The notes under the pieces are model-generated. The model worked only from the letters and a program-made list of their open reading frames with translations. It made no database searches and was not told the origin of the DNA. The translations under genes were made by a program, and so were the position numbers. A stretch of DNA of 64,000 nucleotides, taken from positions 6,262,001 through 6,326,000 of the forward strand of contig NZ_CP009110.1 of NCBI RefSeq assembly GCF_000739085.1. The letters are read 5' to 3'. This DNA is from Amycolatopsis methanolica 239. Its GTDB lineage: Bacteria; Actinomycetota; Actinomycetes; Mycobacteriales; Pseudonocardiaceae. Within the stretch, counting starts at the first letter, position 1; every line of letters starts with the position of its first letter. Shown in pieces: positions 17,931 through 27,333 of the stretch.

Positions 17931-19400
17931 ATGCACTTGGCAACGCTGCCGGACGTGCGCGCGGAACAACGACCCGATGCCCCCGCACTGGCCGACGATG
18001 CCGTGAACCTGAGCAACGCCGATTTCCTGGATCGGGTGCTCCGGGCCGCAACAACCCTGCGGCGGCACGGGATCGCCAGCGGCGATGTGGTGGCGGTTCG
18101 GCTCCCCAATCGCGTCGAACTCGTCATCACCCTGTTCGCGGCCTGGCGGCTCGGTGCCGCGGTGACCCCGATCAACCCCGCGCTGACCGTCGCCGAGGCC
18201 GAATATCAGATCGCCGATTCCGGCGCGAAGATCGTCATCGCCGAGTCCGCGGATACTGCGGTGAAAACAATCGGCGTGGCCGAACTCGAAGGCGCGATCG
18301 ACGACGCCGTCCTGGCGTCCTCGCCGCCGGTCGAGGTCGACACGCTGGCCTTGCTGATCTATACCAGCGGCACCACCGGCAAGCCGAAGGGCGTGATGCT
18401 CGATCACGCCAACCTGCTGGCGATGTGCTCGATGGCCATCGAGTCCGTCGGGCTCGGCGATGACCAGCACAGCCTGCTGATCCTGCCGCTGTTCCACGTC
18501 AACGGAATCGTGGTCAGCATCCTGTCGCCACTGATCGCCGGCGGCCGCGCCACGATCGCCGGGAAATTCAGCCCGAAGACGTTCTTCCGCGTCATCGAGA
18601 CCGTGCGGCCGACCTACTTTTCGGCGGTGCCCGCCATCTACGCGATGCTGACGGCACTACCGGAGGAGGTGCGGCCGGACACATCCTCACTGCGGTTGGC
18701 GGTCTGCGGTGCCGCGCCGATGCCGGCCGAACTCATCGAGCGGTTCGAAAACCGTTTCGGCGTCACCATCATCGAGGGCTACGGGCTCTCGGAAGGCACC
18801 TGCGCGTCGACGATCAACCCGATCGACGGTGTCCGCAAGCCCGGCACGGTCGGGCTGCCGATGAAGGGGCAGGAAGTCGCGATCATGGACGCCGCCGGCA
18901 ATCTCCTCCCGGCCGGCGAGACCGGCGAGGTCGTCGTGCGCGGCCCCAACGTGATGCGCGGTTATCTCAACAAGCCGGAGGAGACCGCGAAGACCATTGT
19001 GGACGGTTGGCTGCACACCGGCGACGTCGGCCGGTTCGACGAGGATGGCTACCTCGTGCTCGTCGACCGGATCAAGGACATGATCATCCGCGGCGGGGAG
19101 AACATCTACCCCAAGGAGATCGAATCCGTGCTCTACGGCCATCCCGGGGTGCTAGAAGCCGCGGTGATCGGCGCCCCGCACGAGGTGCTCGGTGAGGTGC
19201 CGCTGGCGTTCGTCGCCCTGCGGCCGGGAGCCTCGGTCGGCACGGACGAACTGCACGAGCTGTGCCGCGGCTCGTTGTCCAAGTACAAGCTTCCCGCCGA
19301 CATCGTCACGATGGACGCGCTGCCGAAGAACTCCGTCGGCAAGATCGACAAGCCTGCCCTGCGCGCGGGCCTCGCGGCCACGGCGGGCTCACCCGCCTGA
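17931..19400 (+). CDS. Class I adenylate-forming acyl-CoA synthetase (FadD-like)
   Basis: 489 aa from ATG at 17931, preceded by GAGGAG. It activates a carboxylic acid with ATP to the acyl-AMP and then the CoA thioester. Visible motifs: P-loop A3 YTSGTTGKPKGVMLDH (about 144-160), EGYGLSEGTC (A5), W-L-HTGDVGRFDEDGYL (A7) with DRIKDMIIRGGENIYPKE (A8), and the catalytic lysine region PKNSVGKIDKPAL (A10). At under 500 aa it is short for a long-chain FadD and nearer to medium-chain or aryl-acid ligases. It starts an operon with the DUF3556 protein and an FAD oxidoreductase. Confidence 0.9.
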   Translation: MHLATLPDVRAEQRPDAPALADDAVNLSNADFLDRVLRAATTLRRHGIASGDVVAVRLPNRVELVITLFAAWRLGAAVTPINPALTVAEAEYQIADSGAKIVIAESADTAVKTIGVAELEGAIDDAVLASSPPVEVDTLALLIYTSGTTGKPKGVMLDHANLLAMCSMAIESVGLGDDQHSLLILPLFHVNGIVVSILSPLIAGGRATIAGKFSPKTFFRVIETVRPTYFSAVPAIYAMLTALPEEVRPDTSSLRLAVCGAAPMPAELIERFENRFGVTIIEGYGLSEGTCASTINPIDGVRKPGTVGLPMKGQEVAIMDAAGNLLPAGETGEVVVRGPNVMRGYLNKPEETAKTIVDGWLHTGDVGRFDEDGYLVLVDRIKDMIIRGGENIYPKEIESVLYGHPGVLEAAVIGAPHEVLGEVPLAFVALRPGASVGTDELHELCRGSLSKYKLPADIVTMDALPKNSVGKIDKPALRAGLAATAGSPA

Positions 19401-19434
19401 TTCGCCACCGGCATCCCCAGAACGAAGGACCACC

Positions 19435-21204
19435 ATGGGATTCATCTCGCCCTTGTTACCCGACCTCGACCTCAAGGAATGGCGGTCGAGGCCGCATCTC
19501 CAGCGCATCCGTCCGCTCGCCCAGCACTGGGCGGAAAACGGCTTCGGCACGCCGTATGCCGTGTACCTGCTCTACGTCGTCAAGCTCGTCGGCTACGTGC
19601 TCGGTGCGATCGCGGTCATCTCGGCGACCCCCGGCCTCGGCTCGGTCGGAGATTTCGGGTCTTGGTGGACCGAACCGATCGTCTACCAGAAGGTCGTGGT
19701 CTGGACCCTGCTCTACGAGGTGCTCGGGTTCGGTTGCGGCTCGATGCCGCTGACCTTCCGGTTCCTGCCGCCGATCGGCGGCTTCCTCTACTGGCTTCGG
19801 CCGGGCACCGTGCGGCTGCCACCGTGGCCGGACAAGGTGCCGCTCACCCGCGGCACCCGGCGCTCCATTGTGGACGTCGCGCTGTACCTGGTGGTGATCG
19901 CGTCGGCGGTCTGGCTGCTCTGCTCGCCGGGGACCGCGGACAGCGTCCCGCCGGGCAACACGGTCGGGCTGCTCGACCCGGTCCGGATAATCCCGCTGGT
20001 GGTCGCGCTGCCGCTGCTGGGCCTGCGGGACAAGACGATCTTCCTGGCCGCGCGCGGTGAGCAGTACTGGCTGACCCTGCTGGTGTTCTTCTTCCCCTAC
20101 CTGGACATGATGGTCGGCCTGAAACTGATCATGGTCGGGCTCTGGTGGGGCGCGGCGACCTCCAAGCTCAACCGGCACTTCCCGTTCGTGGTCGCCGTCA
20201 TGATCAGCAACAGCCCGTTGCAGCGGGTCAAGTGGATCAAGCGCAAGCTCTACCGCGACTTCCCGCACGACCTGCGGCCCTCGAAGCTCTCCGGATTCGC
20301 CGCGCACACCGGGACGGTCATCGAGTACCTGCTCCCGCCGGTGCTCTTCTTCTCCCACGGCGGCATCGTCACCACCGTCGTGCTGACCATCATGGTGATC
20401 TTCCACCTGCACATCCTGTCCACCTTCCCGATGGGCGTGCCGCTGGAATGGAACATCTTCTTCATCTTCTCCGCGCTGTTCCTGTTCGGGCACTACGCCG
20501 AGATCGGGCTGTCCGACTTCGGTTCGCCGCTGCTCGCGGCGCTGCTGCTGGTCTGCCTGGTCGGGCTGCCGGTGCTGGGCAACATGAAGCCGCACCTGGT
20601 CTCGTTCCTGCCGTCGATGCGCTACTACGCGGGTAACTGGGCCACCAGCCTGTGGGTGTTCCGCAAGGGCAGCGAGCAGAAGCTGACCAAGCACATCGTC
20701 ACCGCCGCGGCCACCCCCAAGGAGCAGCTCACCAAGCTCTACGGCGAGGAGAAGGCCGAGCTGATGCTGCAGAAGGCGATGGCGTGGCGGTCCATGCACA
20801 GCCACGGCCGGGCGCTCAACGGCCTGCTGTGCCGGGCGGTGGACAACCTCGACGACTACGACGTGCGCGAAGGCGAGTTCGCCGCCGGTATGGTGCTCGG
20901 CTGGAACTTCGGCGAAGGCCACCTGCACAACCAGCAGCTGATCGATGCCGTCCAGCAGCGGTGTAACTTCGCCCCGGGCGAGCTGCGGGTGATCATGCTC
21001 GAATCGCAGCCGATCCAGCGCCAGCGCCAGCACTACCGGATCGTCGACGCGGCGACCGGGCAGCTCGAGGAGGGTTACGTGGCCGTCAAGGACATGGTCA
21101 CCCGCCAGCCGTGGCTCGACGACCAGGACCCGAGCATCCCCGTCCAGGTCCTGCGCCGCACGCCGTGGCAGCGCGACCGGCGTGGTGCGCCGGCCCATGA
21201 CTGA
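19435..21204 (+). CDS. DUF3556 integral membrane protein
   Basis: 589 aa from ATG at 19435 with AACGAAGGA upstream. The opening MGFISPLLPDLDLKEWRSRP and the ARHWAE-like HWAENGFGTPYAVYLLY are typical of the DUF3556 family found in mycobacteria and relatives. About 10 hydrophobic segments are visible between residues 40 and 400. The C-terminal 170 residues are soluble and contain MHSHGRALNGLLCRAV and GEGHLHNQQLIDAVQQRC, with several His/Cys residues. Function is not known. The family tends to sit with acyl-CoA ligases and lipid oxidoreductases, as here. Confidence 0.82.
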   Translation: MGFISPLLPDLDLKEWRSRPHLQRIRPLAQHWAENGFGTPYAVYLLYVVKLVGYVLGAIAVISATPGLGSVGDFGSWWTEPIVYQKVVVWTLLYEVLGFGCGSMPLTFRFLPPIGGFLYWLRPGTVRLPPWPDKVPLTRGTRRSIVDVALYLVVIASAVWLLCSPGTADSVPPGNTVGLLDPVRIIPLVVALPLLGLRDKTIFLAARGEQYWLTLLVFFFPYLDMMVGLKLIMVGLWWGAATSKLNRHFPFVVAVMISNSPLQRVKWIKRKLYRDFPHDLRPSKLSGFAAHTGTVIEYLLPPVLFFSHGGIVTTVVLTIMVIFHLHILSTFPMGVPLEWNIFFIFSALFLFGHYAEIGLSDFGSPLLAALLLVCLVGLPVLGNMKPHLVSFLPSMRYYAGNWATSLWVFRKGSEQKLTKHIVTAAATPKEQLTKLYGEEKAELMLQKAMAWRSMHSHGRALNGLLCRAVDNLDDYDVREGEFAAGMVLGWNFGEGHLHNQQLIDAVQQRCNFAPGELRVIMLESQPIQRQRQHYRIVDAATGQLEEGYVAVKDMVTRQPWLDDQDPSIPVQVLRRTPWQRDRRGAPAHD

Positions 21205-22612
21205 CGCGATCGTGGTGGGGGCCGGCCCGAACGGGCTGGCCTCCGCCGTCGCACTGGCCAGGCGCGGCCTGCGCGTCACGGTCGTCGAGGGCGCGGACGA
21301 GATCGGCGGTGGCACCAGGAGCAGCGAGCTGACCGTGCCGGGGGTGCTGCACGACCACTGCTCCGCGGTGCACCAGATCGCCGTCGGTTCCCCGTTCCTC
21401 GCCTCGCTCGGCCTGGATCGCTACGGCCTGCAATGGGCCCTGCCCGAAGTGGACCTCGCCCACCCGCTCGACTCCGGCGACCCCGGGGTGCTGCTGCGGG
21501 CCGTCGACGCCACGGCCGACGGCCTCGGCGTCGACGGCCCGGCGTGGCAGCGCCTGTTCGGCCCGCTCGCCGACGGCTTCGACGCGCTGGCGGAAGAGCT
21601 GATGCGGCCCGTGGTCCACCTGCCGAGGCATCCGATACACCTGGCGCGGTTCGGGCTGCGCGCGCTGCAACCGGCCACCGCCGTCGCGCGCCGGTGGCGG
21701 ACCGACCGGGCACGCGCACTGTTCGCCGGGGTGGCCGCGCACGCGTTCCATCCGCTGACCCGGCCGACCACCGCGGCGATCGGGCTGATGCTGACCGCGG
21801 CCGGGCACCGGTTCGGCTGGCCGGTCGCGGTCGGCGGGTCGAGGGCGATCACCGACGCACTCGCCGCGATGCTGACCGAGCTCGGTGGCACCATCGAGAC
21901 CGGGATCGTGGTGCGCTCGCTCGCCGAGCTGCCGCCGTCGAAGGTGGTGCTGCTCGACCTCGCCCCCGCCGCCGCCGCGGAGGTCATCGGCGACCGCCTG
22001 CCCGGCCGGGTCCGGCACGCGTACCGGCGATGGAAGCACGGGCCGGGAGCGTTCAAGGTCGACCTGGCCGTCGAGGGCGGGGTGCCGTGGCGCGACGAGG
22101 CCTGCCGCAAGGCGGGCACCGTGCACGTCGGCGGGACGCTGGAGGAGATCGTGCACGCCGAGCGGGAGACGGCCCACGGCCGGATGCCGGAGCGCCCGTT
22201 CGTGCTGGTGTCGCAGCAGTACCTGGCCGACCCCAGCCGGTCGGCCGGCAACGTCCATCCGATCTGGGCCTACGCGCACGTCCCGAACGGTTACCCGGGC
22301 GACGCCACGGACACGATCCTCGACCAGATCGAGCGCTTCGCACCGGGCCTGCGGGAGCGGATCGTCGGCAAGTTCGTCCGGTCCACCACCGAGATGGCGC
22401 GGTACAACCCGAACTACGTCGGCGGCGACATCATCACCGGGGCCAACACCCCGTTGCAGGTGGCGATCCGGCCGCGCCTCGCGCTCGACCCCTACCGCAC
22501 CGGTGTGCCCGGGGTGTTCCTGTGCTCCGCGGCCACACCCCCCGGCGCCGGCGCGCACGGAATGTGCGGCTTCAACGCGGCCGAGTCCGCCCTGCGCTTC
22601 CTCGGCCACTGA
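21197..22612 (+). CDS. Phytoene-desaturase-like NAD(P)/FAD oxidoreductase
   Basis: 471 aa from ATG at 21197, overlapping the upstream stop by 8 bp. N-terminal dinucleotide fold DAIVVGAGPNGLASAVALAR, followed by VTVVEGADEIGGGTRSSELT, places it with the CrtI/amine-oxidase-like flavoproteins. The C-terminal FAD contact is GVFLCSAATPPGAGAHGMCG. The middle (PNYVGGDIITGANTPLQVAI) matches the uncharacterised CrtI-like group found with lipid genes. No carotenoid genes are adjacent, so a lipid or isoprenoid substrate linked to the ligase and DUF3556 protein is more plausible than carotenoid synthesis. Confidence 0.87.
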   Translation: MTDAIVVGAGPNGLASAVALARRGLRVTVVEGADEIGGGTRSSELTVPGVLHDHCSAVHQIAVGSPFLASLGLDRYGLQWALPEVDLAHPLDSGDPGVLLRAVDATADGLGVDGPAWQRLFGPLADGFDALAEELMRPVVHLPRHPIHLARFGLRALQPATAVARRWRTDRARALFAGVAAHAFHPLTRPTTAAIGLMLTAAGHRFGWPVAVGGSRAITDALAAMLTELGGTIETGIVVRSLAELPPSKVVLLDLAPAAAAEVIGDRLPGRVRHAYRRWKHGPGAFKVDLAVEGGVPWRDEACRKAGTVHVGGTLEEIVHAERETAHGRMPERPFVLVSQQYLADPSRSAGNVHPIWAYAHVPNGYPGDATDTILDQIERFAPGLRERIVGKFVRSTTEMARYNPNYVGGDIITGANTPLQVAIRPRLALDPYRTGVPGVFLCSAATPPGAGAHGMCGFNAAESALRFLGH

Positions 22613-22617
22613 GACGC

Positions 22618-22834
22618 CGAGTTGGCCGGTCCGGGCGGCGAGTTGGCCACTTCGGGCACCGACTTGGCCGGTTCGGTGCGTGACCGGCCGCCTCGGATTC
22701 GCGCGGCCGCCGCAGCCCGCCAACACGACGCCCGAAGTGGCCAACCGGACGCCGCAACCGGCCAACTCGGCACCGCAGACAGCCAACTCGGTGCCGCAAG
22801 CGGCCAACTCGGCACCGCAGACGGCCAACTCGGT
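22618..22834. repeat. 21-bp-period inverted repeat array, family 1 (GAGTTGGCC)
   Basis: Three forward units beginning CGAGTTGGCC / CGAGTTGGCC / CGACTTGGCC start at 22618, 22639 and 22660, exactly 21 bp apart. After about 60 bp, inverted units GCCAACTCGG start at 22761, 22782, 22803 and 22824, again every 21 bp, with a degenerate one near 22739. The two arms can fold into a long hairpin. The array fills the gap between two convergent genes, so it may act as a two-way terminator or transcription barrier. No gene is seen in this gap. Confidence 0.85.
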
Positions 22835-22843
22835 GCGCGAAGG

Positions 22844-23521
22844 CTAAGTCGCGTCCTCGGCGAACTTTGAGGTGCTGTCCAGCAGGCCGTAGGTACCGGC
22901 CAGCCCGGCGGCCTCCACCCGGTTGGCCGCACCGATCTTGTTCAGCAGCGAGGCGACCATCCGCTTGGCGGTGCGCTCGGAGACCAGCATCCGGTTGGCG
23001 ATGTCATTGGTCTCCAGGCCACGCGCGAGGAACGTCCACAGCCGCAGATCCTGCGAACCGAGCTCTTCCAGCAGCGCCTCCGGCGGCTTCCTGGTCGCGG
23101 TCAGCAGCAGGTCGAGCAGCTCCCCTTCGAGCACCCGGAACCCGGCCGCCACCGTCAGCAACGGCGCGACGAGAACCTCCGGGTCCGCCGACTTGGTCAG
23201 GTAACCGTCCGCGCCGGCCCGCAGCGCCTGCTCGGCGAGGTCGAGATCGTCCGAACCGGACAGTGCGAGCACCCTCGTTCCCGGAAAACGCCGCTTGATC
23301 TGGCGAATCGCCGCGGTCCCACCGAGCGGGGGCATGGCCAGATCCACGATCGCGAGATCGGCACCGCAGGACTCGACGAGCGCCGGCGCCTCCTCCACGT
23401 GGGTGGTGAGGCCGCCGACCTCGAACCGGTCACCAGCATTGGTCGACAGCAGCAGGGCGAGCCCCCTGGCGAACAGTTCGTGGTCGTCCACAATCACGAT
23501 CACGAGCCGCCGGTCTTTCAC
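22844..23521 (-). CDS. LuxR/NarL-type response regulator
   Basis: 225 aa from GTG at 23521. The receiver domain begins immediately (RRLVIVIVDDHELFARGLAL) with acidic pocket Asp12/13, phospho-acceptor Asp60 (LAIVDLAMPP) and the conserved lysine in YLTKSAD. The C-terminal HTH (about 155-210) reads LARGLETNDIANRMLVSERT, AKRMVASLLNKIGAANRVEA. The GTG start follows a TAATACT box by only 7-8 bases, which suggests a leaderless transcript. An ATG at 23575 would add 18 residues. It is divergent from the histidine kinase gene. Confidence 0.88.
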   Translation of the reverse strand: MKDRRLVIVIVDDHELFARGLALLLSTNAGDRFEVGGLTTHVEEAPALVESCGADLAIVDLAMPPLGGTAAIRQIKRRFPGTRVLALSGSDDLDLAEQALRAGADGYLTKSADPEVLVAPLLTVAAGFRVLEGELLDLLLTATRKPPEALLEELGSQDLRLWTFLARGLETNDIANRMLVSERTAKRMVASLLNKIGAANRVEAAGLAGTYGLLDSTSKFAEDAT

Positions 23522-23596
23522 CGGCCTAGTATTACACGCACTTTTGACCACGGGATCCGCACCGCGAGCCCACACAGGGAGGGGTCGGACACGACC

Positions 23597-24886
23597 ATGT
23601 CAACTAGCGAGGCCGAGCAAGTCGATCTCGGCGCGACACCGATCGCCAGGGTGATGGTCGGCGTGCGCGTCGTGGTGGTGCTGTCGATCTCGCTGCTGCT
23701 GGTCGTCGGCGGCGACAACCTCCGACAGCACCTGCGGCTGGTCATCGTGGTCCTCGTGGTGGCCTGCTGTTACGCGGTCGCGGTCGCCACCCACCCCCGC
23801 TGGGAGCTGCGAGGCCGGCGCACCGCCTGGCTGGTCACCGCCCTGGACAGCACCTTCGCGCTGCTCGCGGTCGCCCTGTCCGGCGCGGCAAGCAGTCCGG
23901 CGGTGGCCATCCTGCTGCTGGTGGTAACCGCGGCGGCCATCCGCCTGCCGCTGCGGCCCACCGTGCTGCTGGCGTTCACCCTCGGTGCCGCCTACCTGGC
24001 GATCGCGCTCTTCGTGGACCCCGGGCTGACGCCCCTTGAGGAGCGGGTCCGCCAGGGCGCCTGGTGGGCCGGCTACCTGGTGCTCACCGGGGTGCTCGGC
24101 GCGAGCCTGTCGCGGCTGGTCGAGCGCGAGCGCGAGGCGAGCATCGCGGCGCGGGTGGAGGCGATGGCCGAGCACGCCGCGGCCGAGGAGGAACGGGACC
24201 TGCGGCGCCGGCTGCTGGAGTCCTACGCGGCGCAGCAGGACGGGCTGGCCGTGATGCTGCACGAGTTCCGCACCCCGGTGGCCTCGCTGCGGGCGCTGAG
24301 CCGCGGCCTGGCCGACCCGGAGAGCAGCATCACCCTGGCCGACCGGGCGGCCAGTACCCGGCTGGTCGCCGAGCACGCGAACCACCTCTCGGACATGCTC
24401 GACGCGCTCGCCGACGTCGCCGCGAGCCGCCGTCCCACGTTCAGCACCGGCCGCGTCCGCGCGGTGGAGCTGCGCGGGCTGCTGCTGGCCTCGGCCGACG
24501 CCGCAGGCCTTCGCCCACCGCGCCTGCGCCTGCTGCTCGACGACCAGGATCAGATGGTAACCGCCGATTCGCAACGCCTCCGGCGGGTGCTGACGAACCT
24601 GCTGGAGAACGCCGCCCGGCACGGCGAGGGGCATCCCGTGGACGTCGAGGCCAGGGTCGTCGACGAGCATCTCCACGTGCAGGTGCTCGACCGTGGGCCG
24701 GGGATCGAACCGGAGAACCTGGAGAAGCTCACCGGCAAGTACACCGCGACCGGTTCGAACCGGGGCACGGCGGGACTGGGGCTGTGGATCGTCGAGCAGA
24801 TCGTGCAGGCGCTCGGCGGCAAGCTGGAGTTCCAGCAACGCCCCGGCGGCGGCCTGATCGCCCGGTTCGAGGTCCCGGTGGGCTGA
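23597..24886 (+). CDS. Sensor histidine kinase
   Basis: 429 aa. Four to five N-terminal transmembrane segments (about 20-175) without a large extracytoplasmic loop suggest intramembrane sensing. A coiled linker ([20 protein letters not shown]) leads to the dimerisation domain with His222 in [16 protein letters not shown], then an ATPase domain with N-box [15 protein letters not shown]1 [10 protein letters not shown] and G2 [12 protein letters not shown]. It probably phosphorylates the divergently encoded response regulator (76-bp gap). It lies directly upstream of the R2lox operon, a possible target. Confidence 0.9.
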   Translation: MSTSEAEQVDLGATPIARVMVGVRVVVVLSISLLLVVGGDNLRQHLRLVIVVLVVACCYAVAVATHPRWELRGRRTAWLVTALDSTFALLAVALSGAASSPAVAILLLVVTAAAIRLPLRPTVLLAFTLGAAYLAIALFVDPGLTPLEERVRQGAWWAGYLVLTGVLGASLSRLVEREREASIAARVEAMAEHAAAEEERDLRRRLLESYAAQQDGLAVMLHEFRTPVASLRALSRGLADPESSITLADRAASTRLVAEHANHLSDMLDALADVAASRRPTFSTGRVRAVELRGLLLASADAAGLRPPRLRLLLDDQDQMVTADSQRLRRVLTNLLENAARHGEGHPVDVEARVVDEHLHVQVLDRGPGIEPENLEKLTGKYTATGSNRGTAGLGLWIVEQIVQALGGKLEFQQRPGGGLIARFEVPVG

Positions 24887-24970
24887 CCGGGCAACAAAAC
24901 TGGCACTCCCGGGCCAGAACTGGCGCGCGTGGCCCCCTTCCCGGCGACCCGTTTGCGTAATCCTGTGGGC

Positions 24971-24985
24971 CCGCGTTCAACGCGG
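24971..24985. promoter_or_regulatory. Perfect palindrome upstream of the R2lox operon
   Basis: CCGCGTT-C-AACGCGG is a perfect 7+1+7 inverted repeat 38 bp before the R2lox ATG. It follows a TTGCGTAATCC sequence that may be part of the promoter. This position suits a repressor or response-regulator operator. Confidence 0.45.
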
Positions 24986-25022
24986 ACAACGTAGTTCCCG
25001 AACCGGAGTCCAGGGAGTCGTC

Positions 25023-26003
25023 ATGCCCATCGACCGCAGTATCGAACACGGTAACCGCACCGGATTCGGCAGCCTTTCCCAAGGCGGCCTCCGTCTCGAC
25101 TCGTTCCCGATGAAGCTGTTCCGCAAGGGCAACAAGAAGTTCTGGAACCCCGACGACATCGACCTCTCGCAGGACGCGGCGGACTTCGCGGCGCTGAGCG
25201 AGGACGAGAAGCGGATGACCTGCGTCCTTGCCGCGAACTTCATGGCAGGCGAGGAATCGGTGACCCAGGACCTCCAGCCGTTCATGAACGCGATGGCGGC
25301 GGAAGGGCGCCTCGGCGACGAGACGTATCTGACGCAGTTCACCTTCGAAGAGGGCAAGCACATGCAGGCCTTCCGGATGTGGTTCGATGCCGTCGGGGTG
25401 ACCGAGGACCTGCACGCGTTTACCGAGAACGGTGACTCGTACCGCAAGATCTTCATGGAGGAGCTGCCGTCCTCGCTGTACGCGCTGTCCGAGGACACCT
25501 CGCCGGCCGCGCAGATCCGGGCCTCGGTGACCTACAACCATGTCGTCGAAGGCTGCCTCGCGCTGACCGGCTACTTCGCCTGGGCGAAGATCTGCCACAG
25601 CCGCGGAATCCTGCCCGGCATGCAGCAGATCGTCAAGTACATCGGCGACGACGAGCGCCGCCACATGGCGTGGGGCACCTTCACCTGCCGCCGGCACGTG
25701 GCCGCCGACGACGCGAACTGGGACGTCGTGTCCGGGCGCATGCAGGAGCTGCTGGAGCCGGCCGTCGGCCTGATCACCGAGATGCTCGCGCCGTTCGGCG
25801 AGAACCCGCCGTTCGGGGTCAGCGTGCAGGCCATGACCGAGTACGCGCTGGACAAGGTCAGCCGCCGCCTGCAGTCGATCGAAAGCGCCCGCGGCCGTGC
25901 GGTCGAGGAGATCGACGACGACTACTCGCCGATGACCCTGGAAGACAAGTTCGCCGAAGAAGACCGGGTGCACACCGAGGCCGCGGCCGGAGTGGCCGGT
26001 TGA
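25023..26003 (+). CDS. R2-like ligand-binding oxidase (R2lox)
   Basis: 326 aa ferritin-fold protein related to class Ic ribonucleotide reductase R2. All metal ligands are present: Glu77 (AGEESV), Glu110 and His113 (TFEEGKH), Glu176 (VVEG), Glu211 and His214 (DDERRH). Val80 and Tyr171, the pair that forms the Tyr-Val ether crosslink in this family, are also present. Every one of these positions is the M. tuberculosis R2lox number (as I recall it) plus 9. The family assembles a Mn/Fe cofactor, binds a long-chain fatty acid and performs two-electron oxidations; its physiological substrate is unknown. First gene of a redox operon. Confidence 0.93.
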   Translation: MPIDRSIEHGNRTGFGSLSQGGLRLDSFPMKLFRKGNKKFWNPDDIDLSQDAADFAALSEDEKRMTCVLAANFMAGEESVTQDLQPFMNAMAAEGRLGDETYLTQFTFEEGKHMQAFRMWFDAVGVTEDLHAFTENGDSYRKIFMEELPSSLYALSEDTSPAAQIRASVTYNHVVEGCLALTGYFAWAKICHSRGILPGMQQIVKYIGDDERRHMAWGTFTCRRHVAADDANWDVVSGRMQELLEPAVGLITEMLAPFGENPPFGVSVQAMTEYALDKVSRRLQSIESARGRAVEEIDDDYSPMTLEDKFAEEDRVHTEAAAGVAG

Positions 26004-27001
26004 GCGCGCCCACCCGGGTCGATCTCCTGCTGGTAGGCGCCGGACCGGTCGGTCTGTTCGGCGCCTACTACGCGGGGTTTCGCGGGTTGAGCGTGGCCGT
26101 GATGGACTCGCTGCCGCAGGTCGGCGGGCAGGTCAGCGCGCTGTACCCGCAGAAGAACATCTATGACATCGCCGGGTTCCCCAGTGTCAAGGGCCAGGAG
26201 CTGGTCGACCGGCTGTTCCGGCAGGCCGCGCCGTTCGACCCGCTCTACCTGCTCGGGCAGCAGGCGGAGCGGCTGGAACACCGGGACGGCAAGGTCGTGG
26301 TCACCAGCCACGAAGGCGTCACCGTCGAGGCCGGCGCCGTGGTGATCACGGCAGGCGTCGGCTCCGCCAGCCCGCGGCCGCTGCCCTGCGGCGAGCAGTA
26401 CCTCGGCCGGGGCCTGCACTACTTCGTGCCGGACCTGGACGTGTTCACCGGCCGGGACGTGGTCGTGGTCGGCGGGGGCGACTCGGCGGTGGACTGGGCG
26501 CTGGCCGCCGTCGAGAAGGCGAAGAGTGTCCGGTTGGTACACCGGCGGCAGGCGTTCCGGGCGCACGAGCACTCCGTGGCCCAGCTGCACGCGTCGCGAT
26601 GCGAGCTGCTGCTGGACGCGCAGGTTTCCGCGCTGCACGGCGACGACCGGGTGACCGCGGTCGAGGTCGGCACCGGCGAGGGACCCGTCGTCGTGCCGGC
26701 GGACGTCGTGGTCGCCGCGCTCGGCTTCAAGCTGCAGCTCGGCCCGATCGCGTCGTGGGGACTGGAACTGCGCGACCGCTCGATCCTGGTCGACGCGACG
26801 ATGGCCACCAACCTCCCCCAGGTGTACGCGGCTGGCGACATCGCGACGCACGACGGCAAGGTCAAGCTGATCGCCGTCGGTTTCGGCGAGGTCGCCACCG
26901 CCGTCAACAACGCGGCCGCCGTGCTGCAACCGGAAGTCGGCCTGGCCCCCGGCCACTCGTCCGACGCACCGCCGGCCGCGCTCGAACGGGTCCAGGCATA
27001 G
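26000..27001 (+). CDS. Thioredoxin-reductase-like ferredoxin-NAD(P)+ reductase
   Basis: 333 aa. The only sensible start is TTG at 26000, forming a TTGA overlap with the R2lox stop. FAD motif [20 protein letters not shown], then [20 protein letters not shown] (typical of the TrxR-like FNR family, which lacks the redox CxxC), an NADP motif [15 protein letters not shown], and a C-terminal FAD contact [20 protein letters not shown]. It should pass electrons from NAD(P)H to the ferredoxin encoded next, or directly to R2lox. Confidence 0.92.
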   Translation: MSAPTRVDLLLVGAGPVGLFGAYYAGFRGLSVAVMDSLPQVGGQVSALYPQKNIYDIAGFPSVKGQELVDRLFRQAAPFDPLYLLGQQAERLEHRDGKVVVTSHEGVTVEAGAVVITAGVGSASPRPLPCGEQYLGRGLHYFVPDLDVFTGRDVVVVGGGDSAVDWALAAVEKAKSVRLVHRRQAFRAHEHSVAQLHASRCELLLDAQVSALHGDDRVTAVEVGTGEGPVVVPADVVVAALGFKLQLGPIASWGLELRDRSILVDATMATNLPQVYAAGDIATHDGKVKLIAVGFGEVATAVNNAAAVLQPEVGLAPGHSSDAPPAALERVQA

Positions 27002-27015
27002 CGAAGGAGAAGACA

Positions 27016-27333
27016 ATGGCGTTCGTGATCGGCGAACCGTGCGTCGACGAGATGGACAAGTCGTGCATCGAGGAATGCCCGGTCGACTGCATTTACGAGG
27101 GCGAGCGGATGATGTACATCCACCCCACCGAGTGCATCGACTGCGGCGCCTGCGAAGCGGTCTGCCCGGTCGAAGCGATCCGGCCCGCGCAACGCCTCGA
27201 CGAGCGGTGGCTGCCCTTCCAGGAGACCAGCCGCGAGGTGTTCGCCGAGATCGGCTCCCCAGGCGGGTCGACGAATGTGGACGGCAAGCTGACCGACCCG
27301 CCGTTCGTCGCCGAGCTGGAAAAGGACGTGTGA
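27016..27333 (+). CDS. fdxA: 7Fe ferredoxin (3Fe-4S/4Fe-4S)
   Basis: 105 aa, RBS AAGGAGA before ATG at 27016. Cysteines 9, 17, 21 and 25 plus CIDCGACEAVCP (Cys40, 43, 46, 50) give the pattern of actinobacterial FdxA-type ferredoxins carrying a [3Fe-4S] and a [4Fe-4S] cluster. The C-terminal half (REVFAEIGSPGGSTNVDGK) is the usual extension. Its place between a ferredoxin reductase and a fused oxygenase makes it an electron carrier of this operon. Confidence 0.93.
   Translation: MAFVIGEPCVDEMDKSCIEECPVDCIYEGERMMYIHPTECIDCGACEAVCPVEAIRPAQRLDERWLPFQETSREVFAEIGSPGGSTNVDGKLTDPPFVAELEKDV

Noticed and set aside
21197-22612. Carotenoid biosynthesis gene
   Set aside because: No phytoene synthase or other crt gene is nearby, and the neighbours are an acyl-CoA ligase and DUF3556 protein. 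The nearest isoprenoid gene, idi, is 9.5 kb away on the other strand.
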